Origin: Heterobilharzia americana | Lineage: Eukaryota > Platyhelminthes > Trematoda > Strigeidida > Schistosomatidae | Assembly (NCBI GenBank): GCA_944470555.2 | Contig: OX104134.1 | Span: forward strand, 97,272,701 to 97,336,700 | Direction of reading: 5' to 3' | Length of the DNA stretch: 64,000 nt | Shown here: one piece after another, positions 1 to 13,203 of the stretch | Layout of the letters: every line of letters begins with the position of its first letter | How positions within the stretch are numbered: the stretch's first letter is position 1 | Notes under the pieces: model-generated | Seen by the model: the letters and a program-made list of their open reading frames with translations, nothing else | Databases searched by the model: none | What the model was told of the DNA's origin: nothing | Position numbers and translations under genes: made by a program

Positions 1-859
1 GTTACCTGTGATCCATGAGGCAAAATTAACTGTACTCTTTGTCTGATCCTGTATTTTGTGTTGCACAAGATATGGGTCAGGGAATTCCAGTCAGAATTTC
101 CAATCATAAGCAAGTTTCTTCAGGAATTGGATATAGCGAGTAAGTCATTCATCGTTCCTTGCTCTTTAAGTCTGGTAGAAGTCAGAACACTCCTTATACA
201 TGAGTTTCTGTGTATAAGTTGTGGTGATAAATGTCAATAATTCTAACATCCTACTACTTCCTCCTAACCATCCAACTAAATATACAACTCGAAAAGGTCA
301 AATCACTTAACCTAGTAAATGCATCTCATAATTTATTTGTAGAATTGAAGTAGAATAAGACAGTGAACGATACAGCATCAAGTTAGTTAAGACACAGTTA
401 TTTCCGTCTCATCAGTCTAAATACTCAAGTATGCAGGTAGCTAGCTCAGAGACTCCTGGTTCGAATAACGCATACATTTGGAATTTAACTTATCTTTCCT
501 AAGTCATGCAACTTCTTTTTCTAATTATTTAACCTAAATGTTATGCATCTTTTAGAATATTGGTGAAAACCACAATGAACTTTTTAAGCATTCTATCATC
601 TAGGGAACGTTTCAACTTTGACAATTTACTTCACATGATCTATTCATCTTATATTTGGTGATTACGTGTACATAAAATGAAAATATAAAACATCCTAAAT
701 GTTTTCAGATGAAAAAAAAAAAGTGCAAATGTTTTTTTGATTTTTCAAAAGTTTACATCATATTATCTATTTCTTATCACAAAGGAATTCAAAGTAGAAA
801 ATCTAATCGATATAATGATGTCATAGCATAGAATATGATTACTACTCATATGAACTTAC

Positions 860-904
860 ATGCTGGTTCATTGTCTTTTCTTCGATATGCATAGTGTTCA
901 GTGG
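860..904 (-). CDS. Candidate netrin micro-exon, linker before the NTR domain
   Basis: A 45-bp open segment is bounded by a good acceptor (TTTTTATGTTTCAG, at 905 and above) and a strong donor (CAT|GTAAGTTC at 859). It is phase 1 on both sides, exactly what exon 4 requires. After the LE3 end (PCIK) it would add ATEHYAYRRKDNEPA, a charged, cysteine-free stretch like the short linker before the NTR domain in other netrins. The 17.4 kb distance from exon 4 is plausible given the 26.7 kb intron 1. The evidence is only splice sites, phase and composition. A 45-bp open frame with two good sites can arise by chance in this much sequence. Confidence 0.38.
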
Positions 905-1697
905 CTGAAACATAAAAATTTCAGGTAAAAAAAAATAAGTATGATTGTGTTTTGTTATTGTTCATGAAAAATAAACAAAAAGCAACTATATAAGTAGCTT
1001 TGAATATAATCCTAGTATATTTAGAAAATCAAAACAAGATTTTTCTGAACATTTTACTATGCATTCCACAGCTTCTTCAGCATCCCAATCAATTTTATTG
1101 AGAAAAAATTTCAACGAGAAGTCGTGACATAACATAATATATTTCAAAGAACTATCGACAATCATCATGTCAAACTATTAAGCCAGTCCAAACCTAAAGT
1201 GTCAAAGGAATCTCTGGAGATTTTCAGAGATCAATATAACTTTCTTGACATAGTTCAACAGTTCATTAATCTATTATAATGGTGGTAAAATTTTCCATAT
1301 ATTTGCAATCTGTGATGAGTCGTTCCTGTGTTAGGTGTGGATTCAATGAACAAAGATTCTGTGTCAATCTCTCCATCTATCCAGCCACATCATTATTTGT
1401 CACTTGGGTTACTAGTGCAACAAAGGGATTCAGTAGCGTCCCACCATTCCACTCTGTTCTCTGAAACCTGAAACTGACTACATTACTGCCCAGGAGATTT
1501 CATTTCTTCCTCACACCATCTCCTCCATGTCATCCTCGGCTCGAACATCCAACTCGTCGTTTCCCATTTGGGTTCGACTCGAAGACCTGGTCTGGAGCGT
1601 AATGTTCCCAGACGGTCTTCTCACACTATGTCCAATCCAATCAATATTCACTTTCTCCTGCATATTTGTTGGGTAATGGATTCTTGGTTGGTTCGTT

Positions 1698-1832
<135 letters not shown>

Positions 1833-2041
1833 CACTTCCTCCTTGCTCATCCTTACCACCCTGGTCATCTGATCTTCAGTATCGAGTGAGCCTAGGTGGC
1901 AGTTGTGGATGATGTATGTCTGTAGATTGTTAGAAATGCTTCTCGCGACGCGCCAAGTCTCTCAATCATCACATGGAAGCACTAACTTACTTGACTGACT
2001 TAATCTTGAAAATCGAGATGTTGTTCACGCTTCATGCTGAA

Positions 2042-2140
2042 TAGAGTAGAGTAGAGTAGAGTAGAGTAGAGTGGAGTGGAGTGGAGTGGAGTGGAGTGGA
2101 GTGGAGTGGAGTGGAGTGGAGTGGAGTGGAGTGGAGTAGA
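2042..2140. repeat. (GAGTA/GAGTG)n pentanucleotide microsatellite, about 20 units
   Basis: A 5-bp period starts with GAGTA units and changes to GAGTG units, about 98 bp in all. It sits in the same RTE-like copy, at the position corresponding to the shorter CCACT array at 17578..17626 in the inverted copy. Confidence 0.96.
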
Positions 2141-4524
2141 TCTCCACACTGATTAGTTCAGAGTAATGAAGGCCTGTCTTGCGATCTTTCCGATCCTGGC
2201 TTTCACATTCTCATCTGTGTCGCCGCCTGTCGTTGAAACCAGGCTGTTCCACCTAGGTAGGTCAACGAGACTACTTCCTTTAGATTTCTCCTCTTCATGG
2301 TGGTTGGCTCCTGTTTCTACTGTTGTTGTCGTTGTGGTTGGTTATCCTCATCACCTCCGTCTTCTCTATATTCACTTGAAGTCCCATCTTCACCGCCTCT
2401 TCTGTCAACTTGTTGGCTTTTGCATGTCGGTATTCGAGTTTGTGCGACAAGACATTGGACATAAATCATCATCGGTGAAATCCAAATATTCTAGAGTCAT
2501 CTCCTCGTCGGTCGAGCCAGCATATGCCAATCATCTCACTCCTCGCATTTGTCTGTTGCATGATCCACTCCACTCCAGTCAAGTCCAGTCAACCACAATC
2601 AGGAAGATCATCGGTGATGATAGTAGGTGGCAACCTTGTCTTACTCCTGTCCACTGTCTTCACTTCAAAGACATCACTGAACTTTCCATTGTGGATCACT
2701 TGGCATGTGGTATCATATATAGCATGTAGCTGTTGAATGAGGTTGATAGAGGTTTGTGGCAGTAAAACCGTAGTGTTGAAGCAGTTGCCAGATACCTTTC
2801 AGTCGAGACTGTTGAAGGCCTTTTCAAAGTTGATGAAGTTGAGGTAGAGAGTTGACTTCCATTCTCTGGTGTGTTCTATGATGATGCGTGGCCTAGTTGA
2901 CAGTTTGGAGTCCACTTCCGGTTTCCCAGATTCCTAGCCTAGCACTACTATACTATACCTTCTCATCTCTTTCGCAGTCTGGTCAGTCTTTCCAGCCAGC
3001 TTCAGACATTGTTGACGTTTCGTGTCCCTATACTTACGTTTTATTTCATCGATAGAAGAGAAGGTATATCGGCAGATTGGCTTCCTGAATGCTTTCACTG
3101 ATCGGTGTCATTTCGTTTCCCTGATTCCAGTGAGGAACAAGTTTATTTTTTTATATATTTTCCTTGTTCTTTGAGGCTTCTTTAGCGATTGGACTGGCTT
3201 TAGTGGGTAGGATTCCTAGCCCTATGCCCAACCTTCCCTGTTTATCCGGGCTTAGGACCGGCTGCTAACTAGCGAACTAGTCAACCAGGCTAGGTTGTTC
3301 TAAAAAATACTCACCGCAAAAATATGAGTTATGCATATAAAACAAGTTGGTGTAAATAGCTTCTTTACAATAGCAAGGCTATTGTACACCTATTGATGTA
3401 ATTCGAAAATTATCATAGCAAACCCCATAATCTGTGTTCTAGCGGTGAAAGAAATTGCACAATTGGGGGAAAACACTTACTGCTGAAATGCTTATCTCTA
3501 GGGGTTGATTTTTAAATTATCTCATCGTTTGGTTTTCGTCTTATAAAGTTAAATCTTAAGAATATTAACTTAAAAACAGTCATACTAGATACCCTGGCGA
3601 TAATTTACTGGGAATACACTTTAGCTATGGTATAGTAAGCTTAGTTTATTTTACCTTGAAAGAAAAACTTTGCACACAGTCTAGTGAGCTATATGCAATT
3701 GCTAATTTCAGTATCTTTCTTATAATGTTGTGTTTGTTAGAATATACAGTGCTTTTGTATAATTTCCAGTATGCATATAAACTGAACCCGTTTGGTTTAT
3801 GTTTCAGAGATGATCAGTACTTTTTCCATAGATTTTCTCACTTACTTTGGTATCCCATATCTCCCTTTTAATAGCAGGTTAACTATGGAGAGAATTTACA
3901 CCAGAGAGAGAGAGAAACTTACTACAAGGGTCTTATAGAATTTTCATGGTCAGCAATGAAAGGAATCAAGATGTTCATTACATTCTTTCCATGTCTCTTT
4001 AGTATACTCTATCTAAATATCAGTTGGTGGTCTTGTTCACAACGATTCTCAAGAGCAAGACTTTACTACTTGGAACGTCAGTATGTCCCTGAATGAAATA
4101 CTTTATTATAACCACCATCTTTTCTATGAAAGCATTAATAAAGCTTATGTGCTTTCTGAATTAAATTTCTATTATCAGTGAACACCTCTAATCTGTCTTA
4201 TTCCTAAAGTCCATATTTCTCAAAAAGACATAACAATTAGTTAGCTAGCTTCTTTGTAGGTGAAACAGTCCAGACATCTTTATAAAATTTGATAAGCTGC
4301 ATGAAAATGGAATTAAGAAAACACGATGATATTATTACTATCAGCAGAAATGTTGTAGCGAATAACCGTTTTGCGTCGAAGTACCATAGACAACAATGAT
4401 TATATATATTTTGTGACACCGATCAATTCTTCGCTGATAATCTTCAAAATATGATACAGACTTCTTTTGCTTTTCGATCTATAGAAGCGACTATCGTACT
4501 AGTAAACTTATCATCTTCCTCAGG

Positions 4525-4665
4525 AGAACGTGTGAGGAAGAAATAAAAGCTTGTGGGCAGTCGTGGAGTCAGGTTCAAAAGACTGCAGAGAAGAGAGTAA
4601 AATGGCGGCGTGCTACTCAAGCCCTATATCCCACTAGGAACCTAAGGGACAAATAATCATCTTGA
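4525..4665 (+). mobile_element. RTE-like LINE, 3'-end fragment
   Basis: This roughly 140-bp segment matches the end of the LINE at 14690..14822. It holds the GAGGAAGAAAT start, the stretch encoding a TRNLRDK-like end, and the terminal GGGACAAATAAT. It is truncated at its 5' end and has no coding potential. Confidence 0.75.
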
Positions 4666-6334
4666 GAACCCGCTGAAGTTTTAACAATCTGCATGTCTAT
4701 AATATAAATTTCTAATATTCAAATGAACAGATATCCTAGACAGATCTTCATTTCTGCCATATCAAACAACTGAGGATAGCATTGATAGTTGAATTAACAA
4801 CATCATATGAAACCTAAAACCGAATGAATCTTAAAAATACTATAGAAGAATGAGTTTTTATTGTGAAATCTATTTCTGAAATGAACTCTCAATCTAATTA
4901 CTTGGAATTTTAATAAAATAAGCATGTTTCTTTCCGTCTATACTAATTACTTCCAAATGTGGACCCATACAAATACTCTTTTACACATCTATTCACTGAG
5001 GGTATCTAGTAATCACATACATAACCTGCTATAGGTGGTAAATTAGTGGAAGCTTACACTAACTGTTTTTATTATAAACTGATACCTACAATGAGTAATT
5101 TGATTTCTTTTAAGTTATTTTAACGAACATTTGACATATCCAAGCTCAGAAAATATACCAAAACCAGAGGCAAATATATTGATTACTCCTCGAATTAACA
5201 TTGACTGTAGGCACATTCATAATTCACAACTAATTATGAGTTAACCTTAAACTTCATATGACAATAAGTAAGGCTGGGTGAAATTCACCTCAGTCTAGTG
5301 GTAAGTCAAGTAGCCATCTTTCTTGGAAAGACCATCTGATTATTGTCAGAATATATCGAAAAAGACAAAAAACTTGAAGTATAAATTTAGTTATTTGTTT
5401 GAATTTGAATGTTCCCCCAAAAAGTAACGAGAATATGATCCGAATTTTCCAAGTGGAATAAACAGAAAACGGCTCGTTAACTCCAGACTTCATCACATAT
5501 CCTTATCTTCATATATCTTTAGTGAAAACATTTAAAACACTAAACAGGTGTCAGTGTCTCACTGTAATGTATATCTCTTCAAAAAAATTCACTCATAACT
5601 TTACCAACTATGATCACCTGCAACGGGTAATTCATACCCTACAAGTCAGCAATCTCAGTGTAAACCTTTACGGTCATGAGGAAGATCATATATCCCCCCC
5701 CGCATAGTGTGTGAGTACACCCAAATACTTTATCTTATCTATTTATAAATATATCAATTAGCAAGATGATAAAAGTTCAGTCCTAACTAGAATATTTGTG
5801 AATCGTAGAACGAGCATTAAAAAAATTATGTAACCGAAAACAAGATTATGTAACCGATAAACTAGATGACATCATACATTCATTCCTAACTAAATCTTGA
5901 CGATATGTTAATTTTTTCCTTTTCTGTATATGAAGTATCAAAAGAAAATAAAAAATGTTTCCACTCATTGTGTAATCATTGACATCTGTCAAATGAAGTT
6001 GAAGACAAAATAACTGAGACTATCTCGTACACTTTCAGATGATCAGTTCACATAAATTCGTAAAACGATTAAGAAGAGAAATTTATCAGTTAGAAAAAAG
6101 ATTTCTCTACCAGTTAAATTGTCATTGTTATCTTGACAGTTTGTAGTCTAGAGGTGCTTTTAGGTTTCTGTCAACACCTAGAAACAGTATTCTAGGAGTC
6201 GATTTTACCTGAATTGAAATTTTAATGCCAATGACGGACTAATTGTTTAATTTGGTTTGTTTATCTTTGGGAATTAATTCTCCAGTAATGTATTTTGAGG
6301 TTAATAGGATTTTAATTTTTTAGCGCAGTATTCA

Positions 6335-6860
6335 ACACTGAATGACATCAGTTGAAGAACCATTGATAATCTGGGAGTACAAGATAGCCATTTCGTCTTA
6401 GTATGGGACTTAGCCGTACACACCCATGACCCAATGTGGGATCAAACTCAGCACCTGCAGGCTCCACGGAGAATGCGTCAACCATTCAGCCACTGAGTTA
6501 CAGTGCAGTGGTTTACAGTTCCCAACTTCTGTTAATTCGCGATATAGCGCGACTATCACCCAAAGTTTTCAGTTGGCATCCGCTTCCTATTTTCATTGGT
6601 TGACCCCACAGGTCACGAATTCTCATTAGAACTTCAAGATATCCATCTGGAAGCATGTTATCAATGAGCACTATAGAATAATGTATTTCGAGGTGAATGG
6701 GGATTTTAATTTTGAGGGGTGTTTTTCATCACGAACTGGGAGGAGCAAGGAGTCCCATACAAGGACCAAACGAGCGTCGTATGCTCCTAGGTCTTCAATG
6801 TCACTCCATGATGAATACTACCTAAAAATTAATTCCCTATCAACTTTTGAATATCATGAC
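6335..6860 (-). mobile_element. Family B SINE (tRNA-related) and a second partial copy
   Basis: This matches the repeat family also seen at 11060, 25525, 29815, 44315, 54166 and 61820: the tract pairing TCATCATGGACTGACATCAG-type ends with a tRNA-like box and a hammerhead-like segment on the minus strand. The ribozyme part here is broken by deletion near 6400..6415. A second partial unit follows at about 6700..6830. Confidence 0.7.
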
Positions 6861-7713
6861 GAAAGGTAAAAATTTGAAATAACTCATCAATTGAAAATGA
6901 GGCAGAAATGAATATGGAATATGTTAAAATTACAACAAAAATATCTTTAGATTTATTTAGATTTTCTAGAGTTTGAGTCTGAATGGACCGGTGCGACAAA
7001 TATGGCTTGGAACAGATAACAGTGGCGCAGAAGTATGCACTCCTTGTCATCTTCAAAGTCTTAAATATTTATTTCATTAGCCTTCAGAAATCTATTCCGT
7101 CTCTTCATACAAATTTGTCTACTTTAATACAAGTCTTCTATATTATTCTTCCTGGTATGGTACTGCGAAGTGTAGTTACCTGAATCAAGGCATATGTGTG
7201 ATGGGTTCTATGTTACTCTGCCTGCATAGTATACCTTAGACTGGATGAAAAAGAAGTAAATTATTATCCAGCTTTGTCTCCTGAATTCACCTGAGCTTCT
7301 TATTGATGAGGTTAGCCCGAACACAGTGAGCCATCCATCCATAACTTATGTTATTCTGAATTGTAATTGATAGCATAATTATGTTTAATACCTCAGTTGA
7401 AGTCTAGTACCCACACTTTCCAGCCTTAATCCTTTTGTAGTATAACACAGCCTCTTCTGATTTTATGGATAAGTTAGTTTCTTCATTCGCAATCTTTATG
7501 GTTTCTAGTATATGGGGACTTAATAAAGCTTCGAGAAAACTTTCTTTCCATGTGAGTTACGAATGATTAAAATGATGATCAAAAGGCAATCTACGTCAAT
7601 AATGATATTTTTCTCATTTAATATATCTGAAGTACACATTTTATTGTCTTCACGAAGAAAAATGTTTCATTCAAGTTTACAAGGAGGATTAGAAATCCAC
7701 TTAACAGTTGACA

Positions 7714-7930
7714 TTAGATATAAGTTACATTTGCATAAATCTCACCGTGTATCAAATCAGAAATTCCAACATTTCGCACGAAAGTCTGGTCCAAACTTCT
7801 CAATGAGATGAACGACACGATTTTTTGACCTGTCTATGATAACGTAGATTGCGATTATTTCCCTGAAGAAGCTCGGACAAAACTTCCGTGGGAAACGGAA
7901 TTCCTCGTTTCAAACACGCTAAGATTTATA
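7714..7930 (+). repeat. Interspersed repeat with CCTGAAGAAGCTCGGAC core
   Basis: The core at 7863..7879 and the flanking CGTTTCAAACACG recur in reverse orientation at about 30315..30400. The function is not evident. It may be the terminal part of a Penelope-like or other retroelement, but I see no coding sequence to prove it. Confidence 0.5.
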
Positions 7931-8339
7931 CAAATTTAACTTATATCTCGTATCAACTTTTCACTTGGCACATAATCTTGACTATGATTCAAATAAATTA
8001 CTCAACAGCTGTCACAAAATAGTGCAGTTCACCTACAATAAATATTTGCTACTGTACAAAACTTAAAACTACACTTTGTTTTCAGGTCATTAGATCACCT
8101 GACCTTTAGACGCAGCTACCTTTTTTTTACCCACTTCTGACTTATGTAGAGAAAAGTTTTCTTAAGGAAAACTACTGAGTTTAGAGTAATCAGTTTTGCT
8201 TTTAGTGCCTTGTTACTAGAACTAGGCTGCCAATTGGCGTTTTTGGGCTTCCACTTTATGTGAACATGGTGTGCTGAATGTGATGAATCGCACCTTAAGA
8301 ATAAAATCCCCACAAACGTCAAACTACATTATTTTTTAG

Positions 8340-8620
8340 TACTCATTAGTGATATAATTCCAAATGGGTATCCTAATGTTCTAATGAGAAGCCATGACCT
8401 ACGCGGTCAACCCATCTGAAGTAACGTGGATACCAACTTAAGACCTGGACAGTAGTCGTGCTATATCACGAATTGACAGAAGTAGGAAACTTTGAACCAC
8501 TGATTTCCGACTCAGTGACTGAATAGCTAACGCGTTCTTCACAAGACCTGAAGATCGTGAGTTTGATCCCAAGCTGAATCGTGGATGCATACAGCCAAGG
8601 AGTTATCTAATTTGTTCAGT
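8340..8620 (+). mobile_element. Degraded family B SINE
   Basis: This carries the conserved 'AGAAGCCATGACC...GGTCAACCC' segment followed by the 'GAATTGACAGAAGTAGGAA' segment, and then a tRNA-like tract with a B-box-like GATCGTGAGTTTGATCCC. The order is the same as in the fuller plus-strand copy at 44505..44935. The ribozyme part is lost. Confidence 0.6.
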
Positions 8621-11059
8621 TTATATTTTCATGGAGGTCAGGATAGTTTAGAAACTTTTTTCCCTTCCCACTCAATTCATCAGCAGTATATCACTGTCGC
8701 TAATTGCTGTATTTTCACAAACTTTCAAAGTTGAATACGATACACTTGCATTTAAAACGAAAATGAAAGTTATGGATGAGGATGGAGAAAGTAAGTGGTG
8801 ATGAACCAGTAGACTTATTTAGATCTTGAAACGTCTATTTCTCTTCAGAAATAAAAATAATTTTCAATCAAATCTTGATGTAAAACGATCATCTATCCAT
8901 TTTATACTGATAAAAAACTGATACCAGGTAAATAGTATGTGAAATCAATTGAGGAATCACACAAATAAATGTGAAGATAACAATCTCATAAAACAGTTAG
9001 ATAGGACGAAGATAGTAAGATATACTGAAAAATGGAAAGGACACTCATCATTTAAGGCATCATGTCCACCAAACTTGGGTAGAAAATGGTTCATTCATCA
9101 AGTTATTATTTGAAACTGTTTATTACACTACGTCTATGTGTCTGCATTCAAAAGCATACAAGAATCAACTTAATGAATGAAGCTGACGAAAACAAATCCT
9201 GTGAATAATTCTCTTTCACTGGAGAGAACAGACAAGTTCTGTTAAAGTCATTAAAGACAAGGCAGAAGATATTTATATTCTTCATTTCAAAATACTTAGA
9301 TATAGCGCTAACGTTAACACGAAATATGTTACGTTGTTTGGTTTCTTGCTGAGCTAATATACGGTTCAAGTTAAAGCATCTTTGTCAGTTAAACAATATC
9401 AAATGGTACCAGCATACTTACAAGCGCAGGAAAAATGCAAAGTAATGATCTGACAGCCAGCTGACTCAAAGATGAAGAACCAAAACAAACCTTTGTGTTG
9501 GAAACGTGTAATGAGATTAGAGCTTGTGGTGTTTTCTGAAACTAGCTCATGCACGTCCAACAACAGTTGATGTTTTAGCAATGTAAACTAGTATAAGGAC
9601 TTTATAAAGTGAGCTTTTCTTTGTATAGCTTGGGTTTCCAGTCTCAAATAAACGTAATTGAAACATCTAATGACCAAATAAAATGGCCACTTGGTAGGTT
9701 TCAAAAATATTTAGCTGCTCAAGTTATATTCACAGTCATATATCAAGAAAAGATCGAGTTTTATGTCAGTTTCCGTAATACTGCTTGCATCCGAAGATCT
9801 GTTTGTAAATCAGAGTTATCCTAAATTACGTAGTTACCGATCTACCGGTCACTTCCCGCCCTCATTCATACTACCATAGACTGAGATGAAATAACTTGTT
9901 AGCGCATAGAGAGTAATGGGAAGCAGTCGAAACTTTCCCAGTCAGGTATACTTAGCTTAAAGGATGGTAGTTAAACTAAAGAGTATATGAACCAGTTATG
10001 GAATTGGCAGCCTATCGGTTGCAATCTCGTAAATATTCAACATCAAAAACAAAATATCTTGACGAACATAACTTAAAATCATCCACAGATGTGCATATGT
10101 AATGACTTTTCTTCTCATTATCCTTAACTCTTTATTAGGGAATATTAACATATCTGAGTAATGGTAAAATCTGTGCATAATGGTAAAGTATAATTCAGTA
10201 TTAAATTGCTTGTTTGATGTAGCACACAGTGATGTAACTTTGTTCGCTGAATGATGCTTCAAGTGGAATTGATTTCTCGTAATTATGTCGTGTACCTTTG
10301 ATATAATTTTTAGTAAAAATTCTGCTCTGAACATCATCTAGTAGATAACACTGTATCACTGTGTGCTACATCAAACAGACAATCTAGTACCAATATCTGT
10401 TTACATTCTTTTTCAAATTTGTTTTATTATCCTTCTATTACTGTTAGTTTTCTTTTGCCTTCCTGGTGAAAAGAGTGGCAACTCTGAATGATTCATTTCG
10501 TTCAAGATTTCATGAGGTTTAATTTGTCCACCGGACATAAATGTGTCAATAAAGCGTGAAATATGAGTCATTCTGACTAAATACCTAATTTGAAACCATG
10601 CGATTTTGTAATACTAGTGGTTTGTTTATTTTATAAGGCGCCAAAAAAATTGTCACATTTCCAAGGCGAAAACAATTGACAATAATATTTGAAATTGCGG
10701 TGAGAACAATCAATTCACAAATGCAGAACAGTGAGCTTTTAACATTAACTAAATGAACACAATGTGCATATTAGTAAGGTGGCAAAAGTATTTTGTAAAT
10801 AGAGGACAAAGACACACACACACATACACAAACACATATCCTTCATCCGTCACTCTAGTACAGGTGATGGAGGAAAATGGAGTAATACTTCAGAATGTTG
10901 AGTAAAATGAGGTCGGAAATGTGGAAAATGTCAACACAATAAAAAAGGGAACAAGTTGGGGAGCATGAATAATTAAGGTCAGGATTAAAGGTCACATTGA
11001 AACCAATGCTTGTAAGATATATCAGTTTCACTCAGCATTTACTGTTAACTGATTTACAT

Positions 11060-11500
11060 CATAATATAGAAGTAGTATTCATCGTGGACTGATATCGGTT
11101 GGGGAACCATTAAAAACCTAAGGGCACTGGACAGCTGTTTCGTCCTAGTATGGGACCCCTCAGCAGTACGCACCCACGGCCCGGCTGGGGGTCGAACTCA
11201 GGACCTTCAGGTCACCCAAGGTCTTCAGTTAGCATCCACTTCACTTCCGACTGGTTGACCCCACAGGTCACGGCTTCTCATTAGAACTTCCTGACATCCA
11301 TCTGGAAGCAAGTCACTAATGAGCACTATAGAGTAATGTATTTTTGAGATGAATGGGGATTTTTAATTTAGAAGTAGTATTCATCATGGACTGACATCAG
11401 ATTTTCCCAGATTTTTAATGGTTCCCCAACTGGTTTCAGTCCATGATGAATACTACTTCTAAATTAAAACTCCCCAATCATCTCAAAAATTACATCATAA
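11060..11500 (-). mobile_element. Family B SINE with fold-back end
   Basis: A full-length-looking family B unit on the minus strand has a tRNA-like B box (near 11195..11205) and a hammerhead-like tract at 11124..11169. Its distal end is repeated in inverted form: about 11332..11398 pairs with about 11430..11496, making a local fold-back. Confidence 0.72.
11124..11169 (-). ncRNA. Hammerhead-like ribozyme relic, family B
   Basis: On the minus strand stem I pairs fully (GTACTG with CAGTGC, one wobble), stem II is intact (GTCC/GGAC), the GAAA core strand is present and the cleavage triplet is GTC. The CUGANGA strand reads CTGAGGG, so the last conserved A is G. That single change is expected to inactivate it. 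Confidence 0.6.
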
Positions 11501-13203
11501 TAATTGTTTTGCATATAATTACAGACGAAAATGGATTTTAATATCAAAAGTAACAGAAAAAGTAGAAACATTAAAACTGGAGTATGAATATAAATACAGA
11601 CAAATAAGGAATAAGATATCAAGCTTTAGTTTGGATTTCAAAATTAGCCATAGATTGTTGCAATGTTACAGTGGTGTTGCGGTGTACTCAACCTACAAAC
11701 AGTTACTTTACAGGTATGGGCATCTGATGACAAAATAATTCCATTACGACGGAAAGGTGTCAATGAGAAACTTCACTTTGTTATGCTGAACTGGTGAATC
11801 CTTGCTAATCATCGAATACGTGTTCACAAACACATGACAATATCTCCGACAATCCTCTTCCATTCAACTTTAATTGAACATTAATATAAATAGCTGCACT
11901 TCATTTTGTGGTGCCTGCTATAATTCATTTTTCCTGGCAGTCATACAATAATTTTATTTCACTTTCGGCTTACTGTAGGACTGAACCAGAATCTCCTTGA
12001 GGCCGGTTACAGAGATTATTTCAAACATCAGAGATTTCAGTTTCGGTTGAACCAGGACTTTAAAAACACACAGTGCTGCACCGAAAGACAGTAGAGCAGG
12101 CAACAACATGCTGTTTTGAGTGCTGACCTTTTATAACTCACCTTTCCTTCCATAAAGAAAAACAGCATTGTCATGGAATGCCAGTCCTCCAAGGAAAACA
12201 TTACACTCCTCTCAAACCCACTCACAGAGCAGTACAAATTAGCATTCACACCCCCACATTTATTTACACTATTATAGTGACTGCTTTTCATCTCACTACT
12301 GTCCAGGAGACCTCTCTGGTATTTCTGGCTTTCAAGGAATAGTCGTTCAGAAGAAATTCACTTGTTGGATCATTATGATACAGAAGCCTTCAGCAACGCT
12401 TAGAGAAGGTGAGATGGCCTCAAGTGTATAGACGACTGTTGGGTTCGTGGCATATGCCGTGTATGTTGCGGTGCCCCGACATGAGTGAGGTGGAGGTGGG
12501 GGGAATATTTGTGGTCAGGAGAGGGAAGTGAGTTAGTTGATGATTGATTTGAGTGCCTAAATTAACTGAGATGTCTGGTGTATGTGTTACACATGTCAGG
12601 TGACGGTGTGCCTCTTCAAGCAATGTTGTCTGAAGAGTAGACTGAGGCTGGGGATAGGTTGAGGCGACGATACTGAAGCATTTCATCAGTGCATGAGAAG
12701 TGTTTGACTGTTGATCGGAAGCGTGAAGCGAAATGGAGATTTCATGGTTGGAGTGAGCCTCAAGGGTGAAATCTTTGGTTGTAGACTCAAGAAAATTAAC
12801 TGAGAATCGATCTTAGTGGCACAGGTGCACCTAAAAATAGTCTTCATTCTAATCTTCACATTACAATTTATCACTATTTTATTTCCTCTTCTTCAACTCC
12901 TATGAATTTCTATAACTATGAATTACTTTATTCCTTATTTCTATGTCCTTCATCTTGGTGCCTTTTACCTGGCTGAGCTGACGCGTGGCGTGACAACTTG
13001 GACCGTTGCGTTGTAACGCCAGGTACCAGGATGAAATTTAACGCCGACTAATACTGTTTTTTTTAAACATTTAATAGTTTTCTATAAGGCAGATAGAATT
13101 GAAGATCTTATCTAATGATATCGTACCATCAGACTTCGTAAAACATCTTGTTGTAGTTTCTGCAAGAATCTAGATCAAAAAAGATTTAGCTTTTTTCAGT
13201 TTT

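Noticed and set aside
58..240. Plus-strand 60-codon frame at the left edge, considered as a gene start
   Set aside because: It begins at GTG, has no ATG start and no recognisable domain.
5290..5496. Minus-strand frame with IIRWSFQERW, reminiscent of the NTR C-terminal W..RW motif
   Set aside because: The similarity is limited to a few residues, and there are no supporting cysteines or splice context.
8116..8322. Minus-strand 68-codon open frame rich in Lys and Trp, considered as the missing NTR domain
   Set aside because: It lacks the NTR cysteine pattern and conserved blocks, and no phase-1 acceptor leads into it convincingly.
12037..12690. Minus-strand open frames of 84 and 88 codons in a GC-richer patch
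   Set aside because: No family is recognisable and composition alone is not enough; they may be old retroelement sequence, but I cannot show it.
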